A DNA stretch of 64,000 nucleotides from Tolypeutes matacus (lineage: Eukaryota; Chordata; Mammalia; Cingulata; Chlamyphoridae), in contig JAKSZT010053837.1 of NCBI GenBank assembly GCA_026826555.1, forward strand, positions 1,008,770-1,072,769. The letters run 5' to 3'. The notes beneath the pieces were generated by a model that worked only from the letters and a program-made list of their open reading frames with translations, made no database searches and was not told where the DNA came from. This document shows, piece after piece, positions 24,851-37,409 of the stretch (position 1 is its first letter; every line of letters begins with the position of its first letter). The position numbers and the translations under genes were made by a program.

Positions 24851-26987
24851 GTACGTTTTTAAATTACAAAATTAATTGGGAATTTGGGGGAAATGGTTGG
24901 CAGTAGATGTGTATTTTTGAATCTTTTCAAATTCCCACATAAAAAAACTGGCTGAGTAACTAGATAACATAACTAAAACCTCATGAGCAAATTTACCACA
25001 AATCTAGGAAAGCTAGATTTCCTTACAAACCCAAAATATAAGTGGATGAGAACAAATCCCACCAATAGTCATAAAACCTGCATGTTTTTGGCTGGGTACA
25101 GGAAGTAGAGGGGAGCAATCGAGAGCATTTGATCAGCCTGAGAACAGAATACTCCCAAAAGAGCTGAACAATAATCAGTGGAACTTGTGTAAGGATAATA
25201 CAAGAACAGCAGCTGAAGCTGTGAAGGATTTTGCCCAGTCCAGTAGTGGCTGAGCACAAAGACTTCACAATGGGGTCTGAGGGGATTGGAGCAATCTGCT
25301 CCGTAGCTCAAAACAGAACCCCAGGGCTCGCTCTCTCACAGGCAGGGCCCCAGAGTGAGGAGAAGCTATAGCAGACCATCAAAACTGAGCAGAATAGGGA
25401 CAAAAGAGATGAAGAAAGTTCCAGATAAAAGTCAGGAGTCCATATGTTCTCAGTCATGTGGGGGAAAAAAGTCTCTCACATGGAAGGCACTGAAACCAAG
25501 ATGGAACTATCTAATGTTGTGTAACATTTCTTTGAATAGAGAACAAAGGGGCAATAGAAGAACCCTTTGAATGACCTCTGGGTTTTTTGATGTCCTGAAA
25601 TTTCTACTCATTGTTAATTTTAAAGGAACAATTTTTGCTCTCTGGTTTCCAATAGGCCCAAAAGACACCACTGTTGTTGTTACGTTGTTTAATTTGAAAG
25701 TATGAACAGTCTCAGGGCCCAAGATATGCCATCAAGCATCTAGTGCTTGTGGACTTGCACACCTGCCAGTTCTGCAGCCTCTCAACCATATGCCGGGGCC
25801 CAGTTCTAATCCCATCTTTTCCCAACAAGGAAATTTCGTGCCTTGGAAACACCCTTGGTTCCTCGTGGTTTACCGTAACCATCATTGGCAGAATTGCCTT
25901 TCCCGTGATCTGCATCTACATGTTAACTTTAACTCAAGTGGCAGGCCCAGGCTTGAAGAAAAAAGGATATTTCTAGTCTCAATCACTACAGCAACAGTAG
26001 CTAGGGCATGCCCCTCTTTATAGAAGTAGTTCCACTGTTTAAGGAAAGTCAGAATCTGACTTAAGTGTCTTAAAGATAATTACTGTACATGTCTTTCCCT
26101 TTATTTGCTTCTCTATAAATCATAAAGAAACCAATCTCTTCAACAAACTCTGTCAAGGCTTCAATTGCCCCCTTTCCATTCCTGAATCTTCGGACAAACA
26201 CACACTATCCACACAGGAGTATTAGGAGGTTTGGATAGGAGGCCTTTCAGGTTCAGTCTTGCAAAAGCCAATGATTATCACAATAGCCACAATGACCTTT
26301 GAATTTGCACACTCATTTTTGGAAGCAAATTATATATTAGTTCCAAACGATTTTCCAACAGATGTACAGTGCTGTTTGGAAAATAATTACCTCATCTCTA
26401 GGGCTGTAACTGTAGGTATCAAGGCCTTATCCTGCCCCTTGGGTGTTAGGGCAGAAAACCCACACCCAGCCTTTTAAGCTGGAGGCAAATACACTGGCGT
26501 TGCCTGCTCAGCATCAGTAGGGGAGGCTGAGTGTTAAAGACCCAGAGTCTCAAAAATGCAGTTTATCCCAATGAATCATCCTCACAGTGTCTACAGGGCT
26601 GCCTCCCACTCCTGATGGCCACTCACCTCTGAGCTTGGAACACTGAACTATTCTCACCTCCTTGGCCATCTTCTCTTGCATGTGCTTTCAACTATGAGCT
26701 TCTTTCCATCTTGTTTCCATATCCCATGTTTTCTACCTTTAGGAATTCTTCATAAATTTCTGACCCACGGTTGGTACTCTCTGTTGTTTTCCAGAAGTAT
26801 TGCGAATTCAACCTTTTAAAAGTACTTGCTACCATTTCAGAGAATTTGGGTCGAAAGGCAGTGTAAATACACATGTTCAATTTCATTTTCTTGATCAGAT
26901 CTCATACAAAATTATTTTAAATGGTTATATTAAATTACTGAAGAGCATCAAGGTTGTTTTCCATTTTTAGTTATTTAAAAACCCCTT
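24851..26987. other. Mostly unassigned sequence
   Basis: 24900-25450 may be old L1 5' text. The open frames at 25743-25976 and 26259-26477 have no family resemblance that I can name. No splice-linked exon set is apparent. Confidence 0.4.
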
Positions 26988-27345
26988 AGTAAAAGTGGAT
27001 GTGGCTCAAGAAATTGATCTCCTGCCTCCCACATGGGAGGTCCCAGGTTCAGTTCCCGGTGCCTCCTGGAGAGGACAAGAGGGACGGCGAGCTGAACCAA
27101 CAAGATGACACAACAAGAAGACACAAAGAGGAAAGACAATGAGAGACACAACAAAGCAGGGAGCTGAGGTGGTTCAGGCAATTGAGCGCCTCTCTCCCAC
27201 GTGGGAGGCCCCAAGGTTCGGCTCCCGTGTGCCTCCTAAAGAGAAGACAAGAAGACACAGAAAGCATAAATAAAATGGACAGAAAGAGCAAACAGCGAGC
27301 ACAAACAACAAGAGAGGAGGAATAAATAAATAAAATAAATCTTAA
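26988..27345 (+). mobile_element. Dimeric DAS-type SINE
   Basis: AGTGGATGTGGCTCAAGAAATTG, GGTTCAGTTCCC, a second half starting GGGAGCTGAGGTGG, and an AATAAATAAATAAAATAAATCTT tail. The flanking duplication is degraded. Confidence 0.88.
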
Positions 27346-28424
27346 AAAAAAAAACAACCTTTAAATTTTTGATAAGTATGCCAAGTAATTCCGATACAGA
27401 TGGTCTACAAACAACTGACAAAGGTATATAAAATTACTGCAACATTATAGTTTCTGCCCTTTCCTTCCAGCAACTTTTGCTTAAATACAATATTTCATTG
27501 ATTCCATTAATAATTTTTCACTACTGCATTTCTGAAATCAGTCTGTATCATAAAATGAATGGCATCTTACAATCTCTTTTGGACAAATGTGATATAGTGG
27601 TCATTTTCTGTGTATGTACAAAAATCAGGAATGAGAGCTTCAAAATCTGTAGAAGAGTTATCAGTGGTTTGGAAGAAGTCCCACAGGCAATTGTAAAGTA
27701 CTTATTTAGATCCTGAAAACCAAATAGTTGTGGGAAAGCTGGGGAGTAGGGGTGATGAATCAGAGATGTTTAGCAATATTCCTGAGACATAATTCAAAAA
27801 TAGCCTAACTCTACACACAATTTCTGCATCAGCTTAAGACATCTTTTTTTAAAATTATGCCTTACAAACATTCTTGTTGGGGATCTTACTATAAAGAACT
27901 GCATTAACTGACAGGTAAATAGAATTTCTCTTCTGGCCTGAGGATACATACTCCAGCTACCAAAACACTACAATTTAGACCATTACCCATCCACACAGAT
28001 GATTCCCTAAGATTTACTAAACATATGAGGAAACATCCACCATGAAAAAAAGAGTTATGAAACTTAAAAACAAACTCACCTCTATAATGCTTCCAACCTC
28101 TGAAAACTGAGATAAGGCAAGAAGCAAAAATGTAAAGTGAAAATAGAGTTCTTAGGAAAAATAAATTTAGAAAAACAGGCTACCATAATAAAAGGAAAAT
28201 AGTTCTAATAAATTGAAAACATTTTTAAATTAGATGGTCTAAATAGCAGAATGAACTCAGTTCGAGATTGAATTAGTGAGTGAAGAAAATATTGTTTTCC
28301 CAGAAAACATTTCAAAAAAAAAACAAAAAAGAAGCTAAGTATAAAAGAAAACTTTTGAGAAAGAGACAATAGATTCAGAATTTTCAGTAAATATGCTGAG
28401 AGGAAATAATCTTAAAAACCCATG
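27346..28424. other. AT-rich unique sequence, nothing recognised
   Basis: No gene, RNA or repeat could be supported in this stretch. Confidence 0.5.
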
Positions 28425-28530
28425 CCCAGGAGCGGATGTGGCTTAAGTGGTTGAGCTCCTGCCTCCCACAGGGGAGGTCCCAAGTTCAGTTCCCAGAGCC
28501 TCCTGAGAAAAAAAAAGAAAAAACCAACTA
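28425..28530 (+). mobile_element. Monomeric DAS-type SINE
   Basis: GGAGCGGATGTGGCTTAAG, CCCACAGGGGAGGTCCCAAG, TTCAGTTCCCAGAGCCTCC and an A-rich tail. A second truncated head (GGGAAGCTGATGAGGCTTA) follows at 28532. Confidence 0.82.
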
Positions 28531-28550
28531 AGGGAAGCTGATGAGGCTTA

Positions 28551-29394
28551 GTAACTTTTTCAATTTTCTGAGGGATAACTTCTTAAACTAAGTATTCTAT
28601 ATGAAACCAAGCAAACTTTAAGTTGTGAAGGCAAATGGAGACATTTTCAGACTTGCAATGATTTTTTTAAACGATTTGTCCACTAAAGCAAACAAAAAAG
28701 AGGACCAAGAAAAATAATAGCAAAGAAAGAAAGCAGTATAAGTAATAATTAAGACTCAATAATTACTGATAAAATTGCAATAAAACTTGAAATCAGAAAT
28801 GATTTTCAACACTGTGGAAATATTTCTTAGCCTAGAAATAAAATTCCAGATGATTTTAAACAGACATGAATGGAAGTGGTATGGTGAAAAGATAAAAGCA
28901 GCATTCAAAAAGAATTTCTATTATATCTGGAAGGAAAGTAAATAGCTATTGATTAATTATCAATATTAATAGAAAAACATAAAATCTTAACCTAGAGAAG
29001 CAGGGAAAAACAACATAATAAATAACAAGCACAAAAAAATATATCAAGAAAACTAACAAACATAAATACCCAACTAAGAAGATAGGCACTCTCAGATTCA
29101 GTGAAGATATATCTATAGCAAAATAATATTTTTAAAGTAAGTTTTATCTCAACTTCAAAAAATAAAATAACAGACAAAAGGCAGCTTAACAAATTATGGA
29201 AGCATTACTTTAAGAAATTCTGTCCAGGCACATTTATCTCATTTAATCCTAAAAACAAACTCAATTGTTTCTCCAATGTTCAGAAAGATACATAAATGAG
29301 CAGAGGTTGGTTAAATGACATGACCTAGGTCTCCTTGGTAATGAAGAAAGTGAAGGAAAAAGTGCTTAATCATATTCATATTTCATAAAACTAA
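28551..29394. other. AT-rich sequence with a possible MIR trace
   Basis: 29215-29345 (ATCTCATTTAATCCTAAAAAC, GGTTAAATGACATGACC) may be MIR. Nothing else is recognised. Confidence 0.4.
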
Positions 29395-29911
29395 ATATTA
29401 CAATATTACTGTTAACTATAGTCTATAAGTTGCATTAGTTGTGTTTTTCCCATATTTCACCATATTCTTAATACTTTGTAGTAGAACATTCTTGTATTTA
29501 TATTATTAACCACAAAGCAGACAAAATCCACCACTAAATCAGTTATACATTCCCTAGATTATCCTGTCTTTCAATTAACATTAACCTCCCTAGACTACCC
29601 TTTCCAGCCAATCATATTTCTAAATCAGCAGTGTTTGTTATACTCAATATAATGTGCTATCATCAACTCTATCCAGTACCACATACTCACAATCGACCTT
29701 ATTAAACATTCTACATACATTCAGCATCAGCTCCCCCTTCTCAACCCACATTCTGTCTCCTACTAACCTTTATTCTATAGTCTAACTCCATAAGCTTACT
29801 CATCGTATTTAGTCCACATCAGTGAGACCATACAATATTCGTCCTCTTGCATCTGGCTTATTCCTCAAGGTTCATCCGTGTTGTCATGTGCTATCCCATT
29901 CATTTCTTCTT
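29395..29911 (-). mobile_element. L1 3' UTR, antisense (left part of a split element)
   Basis: It parallels 7860-8530 (CCCTAGATTATCCT, CAGTGTTTGTTATACTCAATATAATG, CATACAATATTCGTCC). It stops at the target duplication of the GHITM copy and resumes at 32512. Confidence 0.82.
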
Positions 29912-32511
29912 CTTTTTTTTTTTTTTCCACCATCTGGCTAGAACTGTATTCAGAAATAAGCATCCTATATAATTTGACATAGTTAGAATAGTTATTTCTG
30001 GGTTACTGTAATAAATATTTGTCAAAAATAGCAATCCTCTCAATAGTCACACAGACTTATTTCATTCATTAAAGACTTCCAAAAAGAACTCCTCTGTATC
30101 AAAAAATTTACAAACACCACAAGAAAGTTGAATTATGGTCTATGCAGAAGAAGGAAAATTTTGCTGGGAGAAATCCTAAGGTAGCAGTTTCCCTGTTCCA
30201 CTTTTTATTGATATACTTGATAAAGACAGAACTAGTTTCATTTTGCTTTTTGGCACTTTATCTGAGAGGAAACACAAAAAAACAATAGTCTTAGGAGAAA
30301 AACTGCTTCCCTGTTCTCAAGTATAAGCTTTTTGGATAAAGGCTTCAAATCTTTAAGAGATGAGAAAAGTAAGCATGCATTCTATCACACATTTCAACAA
30401 ACAGGTGAAAAACTCAACAGTCATCCACATTATTGTATACTCAAATATGCAATAAACTTCATGTTGTGAATATTTTATCTTCATCATAATTTTAAGAATA
30501 TTTTGCTCTAGAAATCCAAAAGTAAAACTTCCACATATATATTATATTAGGGATTCTCCATGATTAACATTCTGGATATTGTAACAATAAGAGGCCAGAC
30601 GTGACCATGTCTATCTCGTAAAGAGCACTGAGGAGGAGTGGCAGGAGAATGGATCACCCCTGTTTGTTTTATGTTCACTGCTTTCACTAAGTCCAGCAGA
30701 TGAAAAACAGTGGTCACTCACTTGTGTCCAAATAGCCAGACAACTTTCCCTGGCTGTCAACCATTTATACAACTTCTAAGTCTTAAATAGTCAAAGAAAG
30801 ACTGTGGTGGCCCTTCTCTTCTGGTCCCTTTACCACACCTCTGTCACTTAGAACATTACTTATAATATTCTGCAATCCAAAATACGCAGGTAAACACAAG
30901 TTTCCTAATTTTTACTTAACCAAATAAATTTTAAAACAGACAAAATACTTTAATTCTGATAACACAACCTTAGTTTTAATATGCATCCAAACATTTTAAA
31001 TTACTCAAACATGAGCATTGGAATTGTGTGTGCTATTTGGAAGAGAACTACTGACTTTATTCTCCAGAAGGAAAATCAAACCTGCAGCATGGCATTATAC
31101 TGGAACATTTTAAACATGGTGACGTGTTCTTATCTTCTAAACTTCAAGAAAGCTGCTTGTACAGACTACGTGATGAATATCTGCCCCTGTTAAACAAGCA
31201 CGACTCTGATGTAGGAGAGAAGCCAAAAACTGAGTCACTCCGCGTCTTTCTGTTGCTTCCACCTGCTAGCATAGTGGCCACTCCCATAAATATATTTAAT
31301 GTATCCATGTAGATCACATCACCAAGTTGATGGAGTCGTGCCTCTGACCTCCATACAGTGGTGCCCCTGCGGCTGCCCTGATTACTTTCTGGGTGTCCTA
31401 CAGGAGGAACAGGCTGAAAAGAGCCAATCCACGTAAACGGCCACCGAGTACAGAGTAGCGCCCGCCACTGTGGTAGGTGAAAGAAAGAGATCCCAGGGAG
31501 GACACTCCCAGGGGGCACCCATGTTCATGAACTTCTCGCTGGGAGCACACGTGGCCACCGTGGAGAGGCCGCCCACAATGCCGCTGTGGACCAAGCAGCT
31601 CTGATGCGCAGCGGAGGTGACCCGAGACTGAGCATTTCAGCTGTGCGCACCGCATGCTGGCGGCAAGGACTGTGTCCCCAGACACTACCTTCCCGTGTTC
31701 CACCCAGCTTTCACCAAGGCGCCCCCTGATCTGAAGAGCTCCATCACAAAGAATCAGTGGCTCTTAACACCTAGCTGGGACTATACCAGCAGGACAAGAA
31801 TTGGGATCCGGCGTGGGAAAACTGGCCAAGAACTCAAGGATGCATCATTGGCGGCATCAGTAGAAAAAATATCAAAAATTGATGAGATGGGAAGACGGTG
31901 TGTTGCTGGAGGAGCCTTGTGCTACCGTGGCCTGGGACTGTCTAATGAGAGCTATTGAAGAGGCTGTAATTTGGCCTCAGGACGTGAAGGAGAGAATTCA
32001 TCCCACCTACATGTACTTAGCGGGAAGTATTGGTTTAGCAGCTTGTCTGCCTTGGCAGGGAGCAGGTCTCCTGCTTTGAGCAGCTTCATGAGGAGAGGCT
32101 CTTGGGTGACGATGGGGGCCACCTTTGCAGCCATGGCTGGAGCCGGCGTGCTGGTGCGCTCCATCCCTATGACCAGAGCCCGAAGCCCCCGGGTGGCTGC
32201 TGCATTCCGGTGCCGTGGGTGCCGTGGTGGCTCCCCTGGCCATCTTAGGGGGCCTCTGCTCATCAGAGCTGCTTGGTCCACAGCCGGCATTGTGGGCGGC
32301 CTCTCCACGGTGGCCACGTGTGCTCCCAGCGAGAAGTTCATGAACATGGGTGCCCCCTGGGAGTGTCCTCCCTGGGATCTGTTTCTTTCCCCTACCACAG
32401 TGGCGGGTGCTACTCTGTACTCGGTGGGTTGGCTCTTTTCAGCCTGTGCCTCCAGGCCACGGAAACAGGCGCGCTCCGCTCCCGGATCCTCCCCCGGCCA
32501 CTTACAGATCC
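29912..32511 (-). pseudogene. GHITM: GHITM processed pseudogene, 5' part inverted
   Basis: This is a retrocopy of GHITM/TMBIM5, a mitochondrial inner-membrane protein of the Bax-inhibitor family, in two opposed pieces. From 31654 on the plus strand it reads from the start codon (MLAAR) through FHPAFTKA, KNQWLLTPS, TRIGIRRGKTGQEL and AVIWPQDVKERIH to VAGATLYSV near 32430, with several frameshifts. From about 31614 leftward on the minus strand it reads from LLIRAAW through the C-terminus (YMDTLNIFM.VATMLA) and a long 3' UTR to a T run at 29912-29926, which is the A tail. TTTCTTCTT flanks both ends (29903-29911 and 32512-32520). The arrangement is what twin priming produces. About 200 bases (31400-31614 and 32255-32460) are present in both arms. 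It is non-functional as a gene. Confidence 0.9.
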
Positions 32512-32800
32512 TTTCTTCTTACAGCGAAATAGCAGTCCAGCGTAGGCATAGACCGCGTCTTGTTTCTCCATTCATGAGTTGATCTGCACTTAGGTTGTTT
32601 CCATCTTTTAGCAATTATGAATAATGCCGCGATGAACATCAATATGCAAATATCTGTTCGGGCCCTTGCGTTCACTTCTTCTGAAAGTATTCCTAGTGGC
32701 AGGTTTGCTCGACCATACAGAAGTTCTATATTTAGCTTCCTGAAAAATCGCCAAACCCTCTCACGCAGAGGCTGTACCACAGACCTTATCACCTTCTAAG
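32512..32800 (-). mobile_element. L1 3' region, antisense (right part of the split element)
   Basis: TTTCTTCTTACAGCGAAATAGCAG continues the L1 from 29911. The GAATAATGCCGCGATGAACATC block matches 655-675. Confidence 0.82.
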
Positions 32801-33182
32801 CTGCTAGTCAGATTTACTGATTTATTATCTGTGTTATGTATGTATCTCCTGCCAAAGGGCAGGGAAACTGTCTGCTTTGTTTCCTGGCTGTAAGCCTAGT
32901 GCTTTGTGGAATTAATTGAATAAATGAAGACTATGTCATTACCAGTTAGGATTTCCTCAGAAATGCAAAGATGGATAAACATTAGGAAATCTATTGTTGG
33001 AATTCACTACATCACCAGATTTTAAAGGAAGCCCGTATTACCAACTTAAGGATTTGAAGCAATTACACACTCATTTTTTATAATTAAAAATAAAAATATT
33101 TTGCCATGCTAGGAATAGAATAAAGCTTCTTTTACTTGATAAGAGAATTTACCAGAAACTAAAGAGAACAACATTCTTAATT
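32801..33182. other. Unassigned, possible ancient repeat tail
   Basis: 32845-32930 (GGGCAGGGAAACTGTC, AATTAATTGAATAAATGA) is like the end of an ancient MIR/L2-type element. The remainder is unassigned. Confidence 0.4.
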
Positions 33183-33612
33183 TGTTAGTCTTAGTTTTGC
33201 CACAGTGCTATGACAAATGCCACACAATGGGTTGGCTTAACAACAGGAACTTACTGGCTCAGGTTTCAGAGGCTAGAAATCTGGCTTCCTCTCAGGGTCT
33301 GCAGGTCCTGGCTAGGGGGCAATCCTCGTATTCCTGGACCTTCCCATCACATGGGGAAGTTCTCTCCTTTCTCTTTCCAGATCCAGCTGCCTTTTGTCTC
33401 TTCTCCCTTGGCTTTCTCTGACTCTGGCTTCCAGTTCAGTTCTCTTTATAAGGCCTCCAGTAACCCAGATAAAACCCAACCTCTTTCAGTTGGACCACAT
33501 CTTAACTAAAAATAACATCTTCTAGAGGTCCTATTTACAATGGGTTCACACTCAGAGAAATACAGAAGAAGGTTAAGAACATGTCTAAATTGGGATACTT
33601 TAACCTACCACA
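33183..33612 (-). mobile_element. MaLR LTR (MLT1/MST-like)
   Basis: TGTTAGTCTTAGTTTTGCC, ACAATGGGTTGGCTTAACAAC and the TAACCTACCACA end follow the reverse complement of MaLR LTRs. No clear target duplication is left, consistent with age. Confidence 0.75.
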
Positions 33613-35629
33613 GTGGTGAGGGCATTTTTATTACAGACAAGAAAAAGACAAGAATCCAAATTCTCACCACCACTTTTCAACACCACAAGGAAGGTATAGG
33701 TAGTGCAACACCACAAAATGAAATAAGTGTAAGAGACAAAACAGCCACTAGTTGTAGGCAATGTAATCTTTCTCCTAGAAAATCCAAAAGAATCAACTGT
33801 TCAAAGAGTTAGAGCTAGTAGGGGAACACAAGGGACCCAAATATAAAATCAAAAGCTTTCCTGTGAACCAAAAATAGCTCATTAGTAAATTTAAGAGAAC
33901 AACTATCCCACAATCAATATCAAAATAAATTATTAAAATTTAAATAAAACTTAATAAATTCTTTAGGAGAAGGACTGGAGAGTTAAATTAATTACATCTA
34001 AAAATTAACCCAAGTAATATTAAGACCTGTAAAAAAATGGTGAAACATTTCTGAAATAAATTTCTCATGAACAGAAAGATGCAAATTTTAGAGCTAGTTC
34101 TCACCAAAGTAATCAAAAAGTAATTCTTTTCTAATAAAAATATCAGTCTAATTTTAAAAGAAATTTGACAGCTGATTTTAAAGTGCCTAGAACATAAAAC
34201 TATCATGAGTAGTTAAGGAAGATTTGAAAAAGTAACATTAAAATAGACCACTTTTATGAGCAAGTAGCAAAATGATTAGGAAAAAATATATGTACAGAAA
34301 GAGAGAGAATGATAAAGCAAATGTGGCAAATTACTAAAAATTGATGAAACTGGGTGAAGTGTAAATGGGAGTTCCTTGTACTATTCTTATAACTGTTCTG
34401 TCATCAAATCTCTGACCTACTCTTCTGCCTTGTGCTTTCATTTCAAGGATTCGTATGATTAGTTTGGCCCACCTGGATAATCCAGGCTATAATCCCATCT
34501 CAAGTTCCTGAAAAGTCACTTTTGCCATGTATGGTGAAATATTTACAGGTTCCAGAGATTAGAAGATGGATATCATTAGGGGAACATTCTTCTGCCTTCC
34601 ACTGTATCTGATGAAAGTTAATGGGAAAATGCTATTTTTTTTCTATAATCCTTCTCGGGAAACTCAGCAGTACATGCACTAAAAAATTAGAGTTGAATTT
34701 CTCTCTCTCTGATGCCATAGGAAAATAAATTCCAGACGGTTGAAAATTAAATATTCGTCTCAAAAATGGAATAAGACAATAGAAGAAACCTAAGGAAAAG
34801 CAAGTAGAAAATCTATTATACTAGCATAGAGAAATTTATTAAATCATATAGTATGTACTTAAAATGTATTTGGTTAGAGGTTTACAAAGGCAAAAGCATG
34901 CAGGTACATGTGCACTCAGCTATACTTGTTATGCTAGGTTAGTTCAAACAAAATATCCTAAATTAATTGATTTAGAAGAAGTCTTTTTCAACAGGCCTGG
35001 CCTCTACTGAAGTTCTTAAATACTCAGTGCATTGCCTCTCAGCAGCTGCAGTAAAAGTTGTGGTTTGAAATTCTGTACCCAATCCTAAGAGAAATCTCTT
35101 AAAACATCAATTATTGAAGGATAATTTCTTAACACAAAAAAAAAAGTGTCGTTGAAAATTTTCATATGAAAATTCAAAAAAACTGAGTAGGATATGAGTA
35201 GAGTAGAAATTTAGTAGAATGGGGCTTGAATCTGGGTTGCTTGGGAGCCTTAACGAGGGCTAAGGAGCTTACATTGCTCCCAGCTCTAGTAGTTCTCTAC
35301 TTTCTCTTAACCTTTACCTTCATCCTTGACTGGTAGCTCTTTTTATTTCATCTGGTGATACTGTTTCTGATATTTACTCTGTCATGGTACATTGCAAACT
35401 CCTAGTCATTATCATTATTGAAAAATGTTAGGAAAAGTGCCTTGGTTAAATGACACTTTTATAACAGGCATAACAAAATCAATATTAAGAAAAAAACCTG
35501 TGCATAGAGGCTGTTGACCTAAGGAGAAAAAGGGAATTTGGATGTTCTCTAGCTCTTCCATCCATCTTGAAATCATACAGAATGGTGAGACTCTATCCAG
35601 GTGCAGAGCCCATTCTTAAGCATCTCTGG
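33613..35629. other. AT-rich sequence with one L1 3' end
   Basis: 34240-34420 (GGCAAATTACTAAAAATTGATGAA, TTGTACTATTCTTATAACTG) is an L1M 3' end in sense orientation. No gene is visible in the rest. Confidence 0.5.
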
Positions 35630-36232
35630 TGTACTAGTCAGCCAAAGGGGTGCTGATGCAAAATACCAGAAATTGGTTGGTTTTTATAAAGGGTATTTAT
35701 TTGGGATAGAGGCTTATAGTTACCAGGCCATAAAGCATGAGTTACTTCCCTCACCAAACTTTGTTGCCATGTGTTGGAGCAAGATGGCTGCCGACATCTG
35801 CCAAGAGTTCAGGCTTCCTGGGTTCTTCTCTTCCCGGGGCTTGCTTCTCTCCAGGCTCAGGCTTGCGTCTCTCCACATGGCCAGCTGTAGACTATCAGGC
35901 AAATGGCTCAGCTCTTTTCCCAGGGCTCTCCTTCCTCATGACCAAGCTCTTCTGTGTGCCTACTTCCCCGGGCTCCAGCATTAAAACTCTGCATTCAGAG
36001 CTCCAACTCTGTCTTTTCCATGTCTTTTATCTCTGAATCTCCACCCACCAAAGAGGGGGGGGACTCAACGTCCTACTGATGTGACCCAACCAAAGCCCAA
36101 ATCATAATTTAAGCAAGTAAAAGGGAAACCTCTGAATCCAATATAATCTAATATGCCCAGAAGAAAAGACCAGTTCACAAACATAATCCAATATCTATTT
36201 TTGGAATTCCTAAATAACGCCAAACTGCTACA
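35630..36232 (-). mobile_element. Solo LTR, armadillo MaLR-like family
   Basis: On the plus strand it starts TGTACTAGTCAGCCAAAGG and ends AAACTGCTACA, 603 bases. TCTGG duplicates exactly at 35625-35629 and 36233-36237. It is the reverse orientation of the copies at 5824 and 56720. Confidence 0.92.
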
Positions 36233-36237
36233 TCTGG

Positions 36238-36657
36238 AAAGCATTGACAAATCTCACATATGGGGAGGTGGGGTCTGAGGAACACGGCTTTCAGAATGAT
36301 ATTTATCCTCCACTCCAATAGTCTAGTCCCTAGACTTGTGTTAATGAATGTACTTTGGTTTCATTTCCTACCATACTTGGCTCACTTGATCAGTTCATAT
36401 TGTGTTAACCAGCTAACTAAAACAAATAAATTTTGCTTAAACTGCTACTTGCATAATTAACTTTTTAATCTAATGCAGAACCTCATACCTGGTTGATTAT
36501 AGCCTTGAACTAAGAACTTTTCAAATTCCGATTTTTGGTATCTACCAAATTTAATATAACGTCTACCTTTCTGTCCTCAAAAATATTAATAAGGATATTC
36601 TCTCTTTCTCCTCACAACAGACACATATTTAGTTTAGTTTTGCCAACTTTTAATGAA
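36238..36657. other. Unique sequence between LTRs
   Basis: No gene or repeat end is recognisable. Confidence 0.5.
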
Positions 36658-36662
36658 ACTAT

Positions 36663-37113
36663 TGTATTAGTCAGGGTTCTCTCGGGAAACAGAATCAACA
36701 GGCGATATATGTCAATAATATGAGATTTTATAAGAGTCTCTCACGCGACCGTGGGGATGCACAAGTCCAGGTTCCACAGACAGGCTGCAAGCCAGGGGCT
36801 CCGATGAAAGTCCAATGAAGGTCCTTGATGAGTTTCTGGGAGAAGTTGGCTGTCCAATGACGAGCTGGATAATTCTCTCTGAATGTTGAAACCACTTCCC
36901 CTTTTAAGGCATTCAACTGATTGGATAAAAGCGTCACCCATTGCTGATGCAATCTCCCTGATTGATGCAGATGTAATCAGCCATCCACGCAGTAAACTCA
37001 CTGGAGATCGAAGTCCATAAATGCTCTTATATTACAATTAGGCCAGTGTTTGCTGGACCAAACACTTGAACACAATTGCCTGGCTGAGTTGACACATTAG
37101 CCTAACCAGCACA
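36663..37113 (-). mobile_element. Solo LTR of a second ERVL-like family
   Basis: TGTATTAGTCAGGGTTCTC to CCTAACCAGCACA, 451 bases, TG...CA ends, with perfect ACTAT flanks (36658-36662, 37114-37118). The edges resemble MLT2-type ERVL LTRs, but the body is distinct and better preserved, suggesting a younger lineage. Confidence 0.88.
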
Positions 37114-37348
37114 ACTATCATAAATATTAGTGGTTATAACTTTCTTTGCTAAGGTACCAAATCATTTATTTAATAAACACATCTAAAATTATGTAACTCA
37201 TTGTCATTTATTAATTTAAACATTCAGCTTTACACTTTCATTTAGTGCCTACTATATATCAGGAATTGTATGTGTTGCTAAAATACTGAGATAAAAATGG
37301 TACAGATCCTACCTTCAATGACTCAATCTAATAGAGGAAAAAATCACA

Positions 37349-37372
37349 CACACACACACACACATACACAGT
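37349..37372 (+). repeat. (CA)n microsatellite
   Basis: About eleven CA units, with a TA interruption. Confidence 0.9.
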
Positions 37373-37409
37373 GTGCTATATTCTATAAAAGATATTTATA
37401 TTTGGTGTA

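Noticed and set aside
25743..26023. Overlapping plus-strand frames with a hydrophobic segment, considered as a membrane-protein exon
   Set aside because: No acceptor/donor pair in a consistent phase and no family match that I can name. The two frames overlap each other.
31971..32582. 203-codon plus-strand frame as an active gene
   Set aside because: It is the frameshifted GHITM retrocopy. Homology jumps between frames and the C-terminal part lies on the opposite strand.
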